DNA of 37,286 nucleotides. Origin: a virus. Each line of letters starts with the position of its first letter. Position 1 is the first letter of the stretch. The stretch covers positions 1 through 37,286 of IMG/VR virus record IMGVR_UViG_3300017742_000036; one strand, given 5' to 3'. The notes beneath the pieces were generated by a model. That model saw only the letters and a program-made list of their open reading frames with translations, did no database searches and was not told the DNA's origin. Shown in pieces: positions 1 through 7,648 of the stretch. Position numbers and translations under genes: made by a program.

Positions 1-123
1 CATCTAAACGGCAGAATACGCAGAATCCTATACTGGCCATATTCGTCTGACCGTCTCTAACATATCTCTATAACCAATGGCACTCAATCTATCCACACTG
101 ACTTCCAGCGCGACATCTGGTGA
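1..123. repeat. Contig-end direct repeat, left copy (circular closure)
   Basis: These 123 bases are identical to 37164-37286. The first 60 bases duplicate the last codons and stop of the fibre gene at 35406-37223, and bases 77-123 are the start of the next fibre gene. Removing one copy gives continuous genes across the junction, with a 16-base gap between the two fibre genes. The simplest reading is an assembly overlap of a circular or circularly permuted molecule. It is unlikely to be the true terminal repeat, because it falls inside a structural operon. Confidence 0.95.
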
Positions 124-3100
124 CGTTCTAGCAGAAGCCCTGACGACCGCTGACTTCCTTGAGAACGTCCCAGTGTTACGCAATCTCTCGCGGAATTCCA
201 ACAAAGGCGGCGATGCGAAACAAGATGTGGCCCTAAACCAGCCTAAAGCGTTGCCGCTGGATGCTAATGGAAAAGGCTATCTGTATCTGTGTGGTGTTAG
301 TGGAAACTATGCGAGCGTTCCTGACCCACTTGGTTCACTGGGGGATTTCACAATGCAGATTGACGGGCTTAATGCTGGGGCTGTTCGTCCAGATACTTTA
401 AGCACTCTTATTTCCCAGTATGATAACAGCAGTGGGTTCGATGCGTCCTTTATTTTAAGGATTAATACGGATGGGACACTCAATTTAGTGTTGTACACAA
501 CTGCTGGAAGTGAATCTCTTACAAGTTCAGCGGTTCCTGCTAATACTGCCGGAATACAAGTTAAACGTGTCGGAACTATTGTAGAATATTTAATTGATAC
601 AGGCTCGGGTTTTAATATTCACGACACTGATACAAGTAATGGAATATCTTTAAGTAATGCTTCTTGCGATGTTCAAATTGGTGTGGCTAATACTGTCACT
701 TCTCGGCTTAAAGGTAAAATTTCTCGTGCCATCATCTGGGACAACGGAACACAAGCAGGAGACCCAGTTCTAGACGTAGACTTCACGGCCACCAACATTC
801 GCCACGGTGACACCAAGTTCAAATGCGCGACTGGTCAGGTCATAACAATCAACCAGTCCGGCAACGACCCAGCCACGGTTATCAAGAAGAGTGTCTTGCG
901 GTTCGATGGTGTTAACGATGGGCTTCAAGGTCTCTTTGCTAATAACATAAACAGCGGCTATATGTTTGCAGCTTTCAGTGTGCTTGGAGATGGCGGTGAC
1001 GATTATGGTCGCATATTTGGAGCTAACATAAATGGAGGCTTTGACTACCAAAACACCGGCTTCGCACTTCGCCGTTTAGTCTCAACGGAAACTTTGAACT
1101 TAAGGTATTCTGGCGGTTGGGGTGAAACTCATCAAAATCTTTTTGACGATGACCGTGGGGATTTGCTATTCGAATCTCGCCTTGCACCTAGCTCGCAAAA
1201 AAGTAAAGTCAACGATGCAGATGGAAACAATGGTGTGACCACACTTCCCGACACCGGTGTTGCTGCAACGGAATATTCTATTTCATCAGATTCTACTGGT
1301 GGTTCCAATCTCGCCATCGACCTAGAATACCTTGCATTATTCCCTGCGACCATCACCGACGCCCAAGCTGACTCAGTTCGTAATTATATTAATAATAGGA
1401 ACAACGTGTTTAGTCTCATTGACTCACAAGGCTACTATTTCTTTGACCCGCAGATTTTCCCTATCGTTGACCCTGCTGCCTTTGTTTCTTACTGGAACGG
1501 TAATATTGTTGGTTCAGATAATACACTTAACGCTTCTGTTAGCCAATCTACAGTCAACGACCAGCCGACACGGGATGGCTACAAGGTTACATTTAACGAC
1601 AACGCTGACCACCTTGTGGTTGCAAGTCCACTGTCAGGAGGGCAAGCAGGCTGGCAAATCGTAGGCACGTCACTCGGAACCTTTGCGTATCGCGTGAATG
1701 CCAATGCGGTCACTGAGTTGAATCTTTTGGGTAACTTTGGTAGCACGTTCCGCAAAACTGGTGATTTGTATGGTATTATACTTTTGCCCGAATCGGCAAG
1801 TTCTGCTGACATTGAGTCGGCGAGGAAACTCTTAACTGACAGAGGTGCTTCCGACGGCGACATAATCGGTATTTCTTTTTCATACGCATGGCTAGACCGA
1901 ACCGACATTGTTGAATTTAAATCTATAAGACTTTCTAATACCATTAACTTTACAAGCGCATGGCATAACTCGACTTCACTCAGTTCATTTGGGGCCATTG
2001 ACGCCAGCAACGGCTCAAACTTCTCGTCCGCATGGCGAGGCACTTCTGCCCTAACGTCATTCCCAAGCGGCGCAAAGCTCGGCACGGAGGCGACCAATGT
2101 GAACTTTACGAGCGCATGGCAGTCTAGTGGGCTTACAAGTTTTCCTGCGTTGGATTTAAGCACTGGCAGCAACTTTGCCAATTCGTTCACTTCGTCAGCT
2201 TTAACTTCATTTCCCGCTGGCATAAAAATGGGAACAGCAGCCACCGGAGACGTTCAGTTTACAGATACATGGAGAGACACTACGCTGAGTTCTTTCCCTG
2301 CTTTAGACCTCGGAAATGGTAAATTTTTTAATGGGGCGTGGAGAGATTGCGATGAACTGACCTCGTTCCCCTCAGACATAAAACTTGGCACCAATAAAAC
2401 AGGACTGGCATTTCCAGACACATGGCGAGGTAGCGGTCTTGCAAGTTTTCCTGCTCTTGACCTTAGCACTGGCGCCTTCTTTAATTCTGCATGGCAAGGC
2501 TGCTCGTCCCTAACGTCATTCCCAGCTGGCGCAAAGCTCGGCACGAGCGCAAGCAATGTGAACTTTAGCGGCGCATGGCGGCAAAGTGGACTCACTTCAT
2601 TCAGCACTCCGTTACCTACAGCAGACATTCTTGTAGCTTCTTGGCGTGACTGTTCTTCAATGACTAGTTTTTCTGTCGCAGAATTACCGTTAGCAACCGA
2701 CTCAAGACAATCATTTTTAAACTGTGATTTTTCTACTTTTTCAACAGAGATTCCCAAGTCAAAAGCTTTTCAATATTGCTGGTCTGGATGTTCCTCACTC
2801 ACAGACTTCTCGGCTGATGTCCTTGCTAACTGGAATCCTGTAAGTCTTTACGATAGTGTCTTTGATGAAACATGGGCCAACTGCACGTCACTCACCGCTC
2901 AATCGGTCGAGAACATTCTTGTCTCCATCGACGCATCTGGCAAATACGCAACGACTAACGGAGCATCTGGTGGTTCTGCTTTGGCTGACGCTGGTATCGA
3001 CATCGACTACAACACAGCCACTGGCACACCAGCATACTCTACACTTGCTTCACTCAAGGCCAAAGGCTGGAGCATCATTGTTAACAACGTAACACTTTAA
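77..3100 (+). CDS. Large tail-fibre/adhesin protein with LamG-like modules and BspA-type repeats
   Basis: This 1007-aa protein probably forms a receptor-binding fibre. Residues about 70-235, 270-440 and 480-600 look like three beta-rich LamG/concanavalin-like modules; the first ends in a GKISRAIIW strand typical of such folds. From about residue 622 to 910 there are about twelve repeats of 22-25 residues with a core of the type F-x-x-x-W-x-x-C/S-x-x-L-T-S-F-P. This is the pattern of BspA-like (DUF285-type) leucine-rich repeats found in bacterial surface proteins and some phage fibres. There is no T7 gp17-type N-terminal tail-binding domain that I recognise. It follows another fibre gene by 16 bases and lies upstream of the portal gene. 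No Shine-Dalgarno sequence precedes the ATG. Stretches near 400-760 are more AT-rich than the neighbouring replication genes, which fits module exchange. The fibre role is inferred. Confidence 0.75.
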   Translation: MALNLSTLTSSATSGDVLAEALTTADFLENVPVLRNLSRNSNKGGDAKQDVALNQPKALPLDANGKGYLYLCGVSGNYASVPDPLGSLGDFTMQIDGLNAGAVRPDTLSTLISQYDNSSGFDASFILRINTDGTLNLVLYTTAGSESLTSSAVPANTAGIQVKRVGTIVEYLIDTGSGFNIHDTDTSNGISLSNASCDVQIGVANTVTSRLKGKISRAIIWDNGTQAGDPVLDVDFTATNIRHGDTKFKCATGQVITINQSGNDPATVIKKSVLRFDGVNDGLQGLFANNINSGYMFAAFSVLGDGGDDYGRIFGANINGGFDYQNTGFALRRLVSTETLNLRYSGGWGETHQNLFDDDRGDLLFESRLAPSSQKSKVNDADGNNGVTTLPDTGVAATEYSISSDSTGGSNLAIDLEYLALFPATITDAQADSVRNYINNRNNVFSLIDSQGYYFFDPQIFPIVDPAAFVSYWNGNIVGSDNTLNASVSQSTVNDQPTRDGYKVTFNDNADHLVVASPLSGGQAGWQIVGTSLGTFAYRVNANAVTELNLLGNFGSTFRKTGDLYGIILLPESASSADIESARKLLTDRGASDGDIIGISFSYAWLDRTDIVEFKSIRLSNTINFTSAWHNSTSLSSFGAIDASNGSNFSSAWRGTSALTSFPSGAKLGTEATNVNFTSAWQSSGLTSFPALDLSTGSNFANSFTSSALTSFPAGIKMGTAATGDVQFTDTWRDTTLSSFPALDLGNGKFFNGAWRDCDELTSFPSDIKLGTNKTGLAFPDTWRGSGLASFPALDLSTGAFFNSAWQGCSSLTSFPAGAKLGTSASNVNFSGAWRQSGLTSFSTPLPTADILVASWRDCSSMTSFSVAELPLATDSRQSFLNCDFSTFSTEIPKSKAFQYCWSGCSSLTDFSADVLANWNPVSLYDSVFDETWANCTSLTAQSVENILVSIDASGKYATTNGASGGSALADAGIDIDYNTATGTPAYSTLASLKAKGWSIIVNNVTL

Positions 3101-3104
3101 AATA

Positions 3105-3428
3105 ATGAATGACGCAACTCATCTATTCTTCCGCTTCAGCAACGAAGCTTCCTACGAGACACTCACGACCGCTAGTAACACCGCAAGGAACCTACCAGAC
3201 GAACAAAGCGAACGGTGGTTGGCATTGTGGGGTAACACTTTCTTAGACCCTGAGACCAACAGCGACAGGTTGTATTGTGTGAAACGCAGTGGCATCCTTG
3301 AGTCCGATAACTTTGACCTAGAGGGCATCGAAGAGATTAACCTTGAGACATACCTACAACGCCTAAGCTGGGAGCCACCTATCGAAGAAGACCTAGAGCT
3401 TCTCGACGAACTAGAACTGATAGACTAA
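3105..3428 (+). CDS. Hypothetical protein upstream of portal
   Basis: This 107-aa acidic protein is not recognised. It is rich in Glu, Asp and Leu, especially in the last 40 residues, and has no membrane segment or signal peptide. It begins a few bases after the fibre gene. Its stop overlaps the next start as TAATG, so the two are probably translated together. Its position between fibre and portal genes suggests a virion or assembly role, but nothing in the sequence proves it. Confidence 0.75.
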   Translation: MNDATHLFFRFSNEASYETLTTASNTARNLPDEQSERWLALWGNTFLDPETNSDRLYCVKRSGILESDNFDLEGIEEINLETYLQRLSWEPPIEEDLELLDELELID

Positions 3429-3766
3429 TGGACGAACAACAAGAACCACTTACAGACATCGAACAGTCACGAGCTGACACAGGGTTTCGTTATTACGTAG
3501 TGCAGCCCGACGAACTCTACACGGGACTTGTTGCAGCCGTAGACTCAGACCGTGGCTATCCGAACAAGCAAGGCACAACGATCACCGGACTTCCACCTGT
3601 TGAAAGCCTGGCTGAAGCTACTGATGGTAGTGGACGACTTATAGCCATCGACTGCTGGAGATTCACCGCTAACGATGACGCGATGCTTGAGGGTTCCGAG
3701 GGCGTCCAAGAGCTTACTCAGTTAGAGTTCTTGTCGATCAAGCCTGAGCCTGAGGAAATTATTTAA
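3428..3766 (+). CDS. Hypothetical protein immediately before portal
   Basis: This 112-aa acidic protein has no recognised domain. Its start overlaps the preceding stop (TAATG). It ends in a Glu/Pro-rich tail and lies 12 bases before the portal gene. The end of the gene and the gap form an 18-base A/T-only run (3756-3773). A role in head-tail assembly or fibre attachment is possible from context only. Confidence 0.75.
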   Translation: MDEQQEPLTDIEQSRADTGFRYYVVQPDELYTGLVAAVDSDRGYPNKQGTTITGLPPVESLAEATDGSGRLIAIDCWRFTANDDAMLEGSEGVQELTQLEFLSIKPEPEEII

Positions 3767-3778
3767 TATTATACCTTT

Positions 3779-5329
3779 ATGAAATTCACCACTGCCCAAG
3801 CGGTCTACACAAGCCTCGAAGGACACCGCTATCAATACCTAGATCGCGCACGGTCCTGCTCGAAGCTCACGTTACCCTACGTCATGCCCGACGAAGGCCA
3901 CGGACCACACAGCAGACTAGACACACCTTTTCAGGGCGTTGGGGCTCGCGGAGTAAATAACCTCGCCTCTAAATTACTGTTAGCACTCCTTCCGCCTAAC
4001 GCCCCGTTTTTCCGATTGAACATCGACAGTTACGCCCTGGCTAACGAAGGGGCACCTGAAGAGTTGATCTCTGAGATCGAAGAGACACTCCAGAAAGTCG
4101 AAGAGTCAGTCATGGATGAGATTAGTCGCGAGGCGTATCGCACAGCGATTCACTCAGCGCTTAAACACCTGATTATCACAGGGAATGTCATGCTGTATCT
4201 TCCTGACGAAGGGGGTATCCGGGTGTTCCACTTAGATCGCTTTGTCGTCGATAGAGACCCAATGGGCAACGTGACCCACATCGCTACCAAAGAGAACATC
4301 AGTTACGACGTGCTCGATGAAGACATCAAGGCCCAGATTGCAACTAACGGCGGACAGCCGACCGATGAGGTTCACTTGTATACTGCTGCTTGTCGCGATG
4401 GTGATGAATTTATTATATATCAAGACATTAACGGTGTCGCACTGGAGAGCTCAGGGGCACGAGTTAACAAAGCGAAGAACCCGTTTATACCGCTGAGGTT
4501 CTCACGGATCGACGGTGAAAGCTATGGACGTGGATACGTCGAGGAATACTTAGGTGACCTACAGTCACTTGAAGGACTCTCACGGGCAATCCTTGAGGGT
4601 TCTGCTGCGGCGGCTAAGGTTATGTTCTTGGTTAATCCTAATGGCACCACGCGTGCTCGGACACTCGCAGAAGCCCCGAGTGGCGCGATAGTCCAGGGTA
4701 ACGCTGCGGACGTAACGACCTTACAGCTCAACAAGATCGCAGACTTCAGGACCGCTGAGTCGTCGATTAAGGTTATTGCTGACAGGCTCGGCGCTGCCTT
4801 CTTGTTAACCTCGAATGTCGTAAGACAAGCTGAGCGTGTTACTGCAGAAGAGATCAGGATGTTATCCCAAGAGCTTGAGTCAGCGTTAGGTGGTTTATAT
4901 TCATTATTATCAAACGAGATGCAGTTGCCATTTGTTAACAGACTGATGGACGTAATGAAGAGCAAGAAGAAGCTCCCTGCGTTACCTAAGGACATTGTTA
5001 ACCCAGTGATCATCACCGGGGTCGAGGCGTTAGGACGAGGGAACGACTTACAGAAACTTGACTTGTTCTTGGCAGGCGCTGCGCAAGTCGTAGGCCCCCA
5101 GGCGATCGCTGAGTTCGTCAATGTGAGCCAGTATTTCCAGAGACGTGCGACAGCGTTAGGCATCAAGACTGCAGGACTTGTTAAAGACGAGCAGCAGATC
5201 CAAGCTGAACAACAGCAGGCCCAACAGATGGCCATGATGCAGCAAGTAGCCCCACAAGGCGTCAAGGCACTCGGCGACCAAGCTTTAGAACAACAAAGGC
5301 AACAAGGAGTAGAAGAACCCACTGAATAA
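3779..5329 (+). CDS. Portal (head-tail connector) protein, T7 gp8 homologue
   Basis: This 516-aa protein matches the T7 head-tail connector family in length (T7 gp8 is 536 aa). The N-terminal block reads RARSCSKLTLPYVMPDEGH, then GVGARGVNNLASKLLLALLPP, closely paralleling T7 gp8. It forms the dodecameric ring at the unique capsid vertex through which DNA enters and leaves. The last 50 residues are Gln-rich. The start is the first in-frame ATG after a 12-base AT-rich gap with no Shine-Dalgarno sequence. The scaffold gene follows directly, as in T7. Confidence 0.97.
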   Translation: MKFTTAQAVYTSLEGHRYQYLDRARSCSKLTLPYVMPDEGHGPHSRLDTPFQGVGARGVNNLASKLLLALLPPNAPFFRLNIDSYALANEGAPEELISEIEETLQKVEESVMDEISREAYRTAIHSALKHLIITGNVMLYLPDEGGIRVFHLDRFVVDRDPMGNVTHIATKENISYDVLDEDIKAQIATNGGQPTDEVHLYTAACRDGDEFIIYQDINGVALESSGARVNKAKNPFIPLRFSRIDGESYGRGYVEEYLGDLQSLEGLSRAILEGSAAAAKVMFLVNPNGTTRARTLAEAPSGAIVQGNAADVTTLQLNKIADFRTAESSIKVIADRLGAAFLLTSNVVRQAERVTAEEIRMLSQELESALGGLYSLLSNEMQLPFVNRLMDVMKSKKKLPALPKDIVNPVIITGVEALGRGNDLQKLDLFLAGAAQVVGPQAIAEFVNVSQYFQRRATALGIKTAGLVKDEQQIQAEQQQAQQMAMMQQVAPQGVKALGDQALEQQRQQGVEEPTE

Positions 5330-5331
5330 AA

Positions 5332-6102
5332 ATGGCAGAACTACAAACGAGCGAGACCGTTGAACCGTCCGTTCAAGAACAAGCAGCTGTTGACTCTACG
5401 GACTCAATGGCACAGGCCTGGGATGATAACCAGGAACAACTAGCGCAACAGCTAGGACAACAAGAAGACACACCGCAACCTGACCGCCCTGAGTGGTTAC
5501 CTGAGAAGTTCTCGAGCGTCGAGGACATGGCGACTGCCTACCAGGAACTAGAGAGCAAGCTTGGGAACCCTGAGGCTACACCAGAGCCTGAAGGTGAACA
5601 ACCTGAGTCTGTCAGTGCTATCAACGCAGCCACTGATGAGTTCATGGAGTCCGGTAAGTTAAGCGATGAGACCTTTGAGGCCTTAGAGAAATCTGGGTTA
5701 CCAAAGCAACTTGTCGAGTCTTACATTGCAGGACAACAGGCAATCGCTGACACACAGGCTAACGAAGTCTATGGGTCTGTTGGTGGTCAAGAAGGTTACC
5801 AAGCGATGGCTGAATGGGCCACAGAGAACCTAGACGAAGGTTCACTTGATGCGTTTAACCAGATCGTTGAGACTGGCACTGTTGAGCAAGCTAAGGTGGC
5901 AGCACAAGGCTTGTATTCACAGTTCCGTGCTGCTAGCGGGGGAGCCCCTAAGTTAGTCCAGGGTCAAACCAATGGGCAGGCTGTTGTTCCCTTTACGTCT
6001 TCGGCTATGGTGTCGCAGGCCATGAGTGACCCGCGTTACAAGCAGGACCCAAGTTACCAAGCTGAAGTTCACCGCAGACTCTCTGTGTCTGACATCCTAT
6101 AA
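5332..6102 (+). CDS. Capsid scaffolding protein, T7 gp9 homologue
   Basis: This 256-aa protein is very acidic and Gln/Glu-rich in its N-terminal half, typical of scaffolding proteins. Its C-terminus (F-T-S-S-A-M-V-x-Q-A-M-S-D-P-R-Y, then basic RRLSVSDIL) matches the conserved capsid-binding end of T7-like scaffolds. It directs prohead assembly and leaves before or during packaging. It follows the portal by two bases. In T7 the major capsid gene comes next, but here about 2.1 kb of small genes, including a lysis cassette, are inserted before the capsid gene. Confidence 0.93.
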   Translation: MAELQTSETVEPSVQEQAAVDSTDSMAQAWDDNQEQLAQQLGQQEDTPQPDRPEWLPEKFSSVEDMATAYQELESKLGNPEATPEPEGEQPESVSAINAATDEFMESGKLSDETFEALEKSGLPKQLVESYIAGQQAIADTQANEVYGSVGGQEGYQAMAEWATENLDEGSLDAFNQIVETGTVEQAKVAAQGLYSQFRAASGGAPKLVQGQTNGQAVVPFTSSAMVSQAMSDPRYKQDPSYQAEVHRRLSVSDIL

Positions 6103-6121
6103 TAATAATAATAATAAACCC

Positions 6122-6307
6122 ATGAACCTAATCAACTACATCGTAGACAACAAAGACACCCTCATTAGCACACTTACGGCTATCGTTGCAGCAGCATCAG
6201 CTATCGCAGCGTTAACACCGACACCTGCTGACGACGGTTGGGCAGCGAAACTCTACAAGGTCGTTGATTGGCTCGCTCTTAACGTAGGGAAAGCCAAAGA
6301 CAAATGA
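6122..6307 (+). CDS. Small membrane protein, putative holin
   Basis: This 61-aa protein has one clear hydrophobic segment at about residues 13-34 (Ala/Ile/Leu-rich), then a Pro/Asp turn, an amphipathic stretch containing VVDWLALNVG, and a Lys-rich end. This is the shape of small phage holin-like proteins of the 'ALTPTP...DWLALN.GKAK' type. The ATG at 6122 was preferred to the upstream in-frame ATG at 6026 because the latter lies inside the scaffold gene and would put non-conserved sequence before the membrane segment. The stop overlaps the next start (ATGA). The adjacent lipoprotein and amidase genes support a lysis role. Confidence 0.65.
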   Translation: MNLINYIVDNKDTLISTLTAIVAAASAIAALTPTPADDGWAAKLYKVVDWLALNVGKAKDK

Positions 6308-6489
6308 TTGGGTCTATCGTTAGATTACTTATAGCCTTCCCGTCACTGGGGAGGCTTTTTCTTTCTATAAGAGATGAATACACTAAAGAGCTTGCTAATC
6401 GCAGGCACACTCGTAATCGCATCCTTATCAACAACTGGGTGCACGACTCTGAGGCCAAGCCGGATACCCGAGATGATCCAGAGGCTTGA
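6304..6489 (+). CDS. Small membrane-associated protein, possible inner-membrane spanin-like (Rz-type) protein
   Basis: This 61-aa protein has an N-terminal hydrophobic stretch (about residues 2-20) and then a strongly charged helical region rich in Arg, Lys and Glu. Its start overlaps the stop of the holin-like gene (ATGA), and the lipoprotein gene at 6374 begins inside it in another frame. That nested layout is characteristic of Rz/Rz1 spanin pairs. However, it is much shorter than typical Rz proteins (about 130-150 aa), so it might instead be an unrelated small membrane protein. A terminator-like hairpin (6334-6362) is encoded within it. Confidence 0.55.
   Translation: MIGSIVRLLIAFPSLGRLFLSIRDEYTKELANRRHTRNRILINNWVHDSEAKPDTRDDPEA
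6334..6362 (+). terminator. Intragenic terminator-like hairpin in the lysis cassette
   Basis: An 8-bp stem (6334-6341 with 6348-6355, one G-U pair) with a 6-base loop is followed by TTTTTCTTTCT. The shape is that of a Rho-independent terminator. It lies inside the 61-aa reading frame at 6304-6489 and just upstream of the lipoprotein gene, so it may attenuate lysis-gene expression or be a coding coincidence. Confidence 0.45.
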
Positions 6490-6571
6490 TACCCATGACT
6501 TTGACAAAGAGGAGAAACAAACGATCTCTGCGTTACTTCACTACATTAACTACCTAGAGAATGAGTTGTAG
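6374..6571 (+). CDS. Small lipoprotein, possible outer-membrane spanin-like (Rz1-type) protein
   Basis: This 65-aa protein starts with a signal peptide: a Lys at residue 5, a hydrophobic core at about residues 7-18, and a lipobox LSTTGC with the acylated Cys at residue 23. The mature part is about 43 aa with an amphipathic C-terminal helix. It begins out of frame within the preceding 61-aa gene and ends beyond it, and it overlaps the amidase start by 11 bases. The nested position and lipoprotein signal suggest the outer-membrane half of a spanin complex. The mature part is not obviously Pro-rich like lambda Rz1, so this remains an inference. Confidence 0.65.
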   Translation: MNTLKSLLIAGTLVIASLSTTGCTTLRPSRIPEMIQRLDTHDFDKEEKQTISALLHYINYLENEL

Positions 6572-7205
6572 AGCATGGTTTACTGATGACGCACAGTTAC
6601 CCCCGGCTGACCCAGTGTTAGCCATATGTGTCGGCCACAGTCGATACAATGACATGGGCGCTGTTGCGTGTGACGGAGAGACCAACGAGTGGACGTATAA
6701 CCTACAGGTCGCTAAGTCTATCAAAGAAGAACTTGATGACGCTGGTGTTCCCTCAGTGATTGTCCACGAGTATACCGGAAACAATTACGCAGAGTCTATG
6801 GAGAACCTGAGTGCTGATCTCAAGGCCCTCAAAGTTAACGCTGCGATCGAACTACACTTTAACGCGGCGACACCTGCGGCACATGGCAGCGAGATGCTCT
6901 ACTGGTATAAGTCTAAGAAGAGCGAGAAGTTAGCCAAGTGCCTCCAGGATCAAGTAGTGAATACCTTCGGTGTCAAAGACCGAGGGGCTAAACCGAAGAC
7001 AGCGAAGAGCCGAGGAGCTAAGTTCCTAAGGGAAACGCATTGCCCTGCCGTGATCACTGAGCCGTTCTTTGGCTCCAACGAAGAAGACTGGGAGATGTTT
7101 AAAGACAGCTTTGACACCTTAGGTTCTTCTTTGGCAAAAGGATTTATTAATTATTATAACAATGAAAAGACAGGGAGTCAGTCTCAGGAAAGAACACAAG
7201 TCTAA
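6561..7205 (+). CDS. N-acetylmuramoyl-L-alanine amidase (Amidase_3 type), endolysin
   Basis: This 214-aa protein resembles zinc-dependent Amidase_3 enzymes, which cut the bond between N-acetylmuramic acid and L-alanine in peptidoglycan. Likely metal ligands are His26 in VGHSR, a Glu at 40 or 43, and His99 in AIELHFN; Glu167 in ITEPFFG is the likely catalytic Glu. No signal peptide is visible, so it should need the holin-like protein to reach the wall. It is a different family from T7 gp3.5 (Amidase_2), and no lysozyme gene is present between endonuclease I and primase where T7 has one. Control of RNA polymerase by lysozyme, as in T7, is therefore not expected by homology. Confidence 0.88.
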   Translation: MSCRAWFTDDAQLPPADPVLAICVGHSRYNDMGAVACDGETNEWTYNLQVAKSIKEELDDAGVPSVIVHEYTGNNYAESMENLSADLKALKVNAAIELHFNAATPAAHGSEMLYWYKSKKSEKLAKCLQDQVVNTFGVKDRGAKPKTAKSRGAKFLRETHCPAVITEPFFGSNEEDWEMFKDSFDTLGSSLAKGFINYYNNEKTGSQSQERTQV

Positions 7206-7401
7206 GAAGGGAGGCCTCACAGAAAAAGGCCGTAAGTATTACAACAGTAAGACTGGGAGTAAACTTAAGAAACCTCAGCCTGGTGGTGGTCCCCGTAAGA
7301 GATCGTTCTGTGCACGCATGAGCGGCGTTAAGGGCCCTATGAAAGACGCTAAGGGACGCCCTACACGCAAAGCGTTAGCACTAAGGCGCTGGAAATGTTA
7401 A
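7162..7401 (+). CDS. Small basic protein, DUF6321-like
   Basis: This 79-aa protein is about one third Lys/Arg. It carries the pattern KKGGLTEKGRKYYN, then KRSFCARMSGVKGPM, then PTRKALALRRWKC, which I recognise as the DUF6321 type seen in many aquatic phages. Its function is unknown to me; nucleic-acid binding or a virion role is plausible. It starts 44 bases inside the amidase gene in another frame. The ATG is preceded by an 18-base A/T-only run (7142-7159). Confidence 0.8.
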   Translation: MKRQGVSLRKEHKSKKGGLTEKGRKYYNSKTGSKLKKPQPGGGPRKRSFCARMSGVKGPMKDAKGRPTRKALALRRWKC

Positions 7402-7463
7402 AGATTATGTATAATAAAAACAAAGTTAAACGAAAAGGCCTTCGCATCAAAAAGAAGAAGTGA
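7395..7463 (+). CDS. Tiny Lys-rich peptide (22 aa), tentative
   Basis: An open frame of 22 codons (an alternative ATG at 7407 gives 18 aa) overlaps the end of the DUF6321-like gene. It encodes a peptide in which about half the residues are Lys or Arg, ending in four Lys. It lies in a run of genes encoding similarly basic proteins. There is no clear ribosome-binding site. It could be a real micro-gene or spacer sequence. Confidence 0.3.
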   Translation: MLKIMYNKNKVKRKGLRIKKKK

Positions 7464-7489
7464 AAGAACAAGTAACCTTCAGTTGAAGC

Positions 7490-7648
7490 ATGGCTAAAAT
7501 ATGTCCTAAAGGAATCGCATGGGCTAAGCGCACGTTCGATAAGTATCCGAGCGCTTACGCTAACATGGCGGCATCGAAATACTGCAAAGACCCTAACTAC
7601 GGTAAGGGCAAGCGGTCTAAACTTAAAATCAAAAAGAAACGTGGGTGA
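7490..7648 (+). CDS. Small basic two-Cys protein (52 aa)
   Basis: This 52-aa gene starts at an ATG after a 26-base gap. It encodes a compact basic protein with Cys5 and Cys32 and the pattern WAKRTFDKYPSAYAN...ASKYCKDP, followed by a Lys-rich tail. I have seen this pattern in small proteins of other tailed phages next to DUF6321 genes, but know no assigned function. Its stop overlaps the GTG start of the next gene in an 8-base overlap. Confidence 0.75.
   Translation: MAKICPKGIAWAKRTFDKYPSAYANMAASKYCKDPNYGKGKRSKLKIKKKRG

Noticed and set aside
1-123. The 123-bp repeat as the true T7-type terminal repeat
   Set aside because: It interrupts a structural operon far from the terminase-early gene junction and is best explained as assembly overlap.
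1579-2244. 221-codon open frame on the minus strand
   Set aside because: It mirrors the repeat region of the fibre gene, its repeated sequence is the antisense of those repeats, and it has no plausible start context.
4522-5322. 266-codon open frame on the minus strand
   Set aside because: It lies wholly opposite the portal gene, encodes a Cys/Ser-rich composition without any family resemblance, and arises from codon bias of the real gene.
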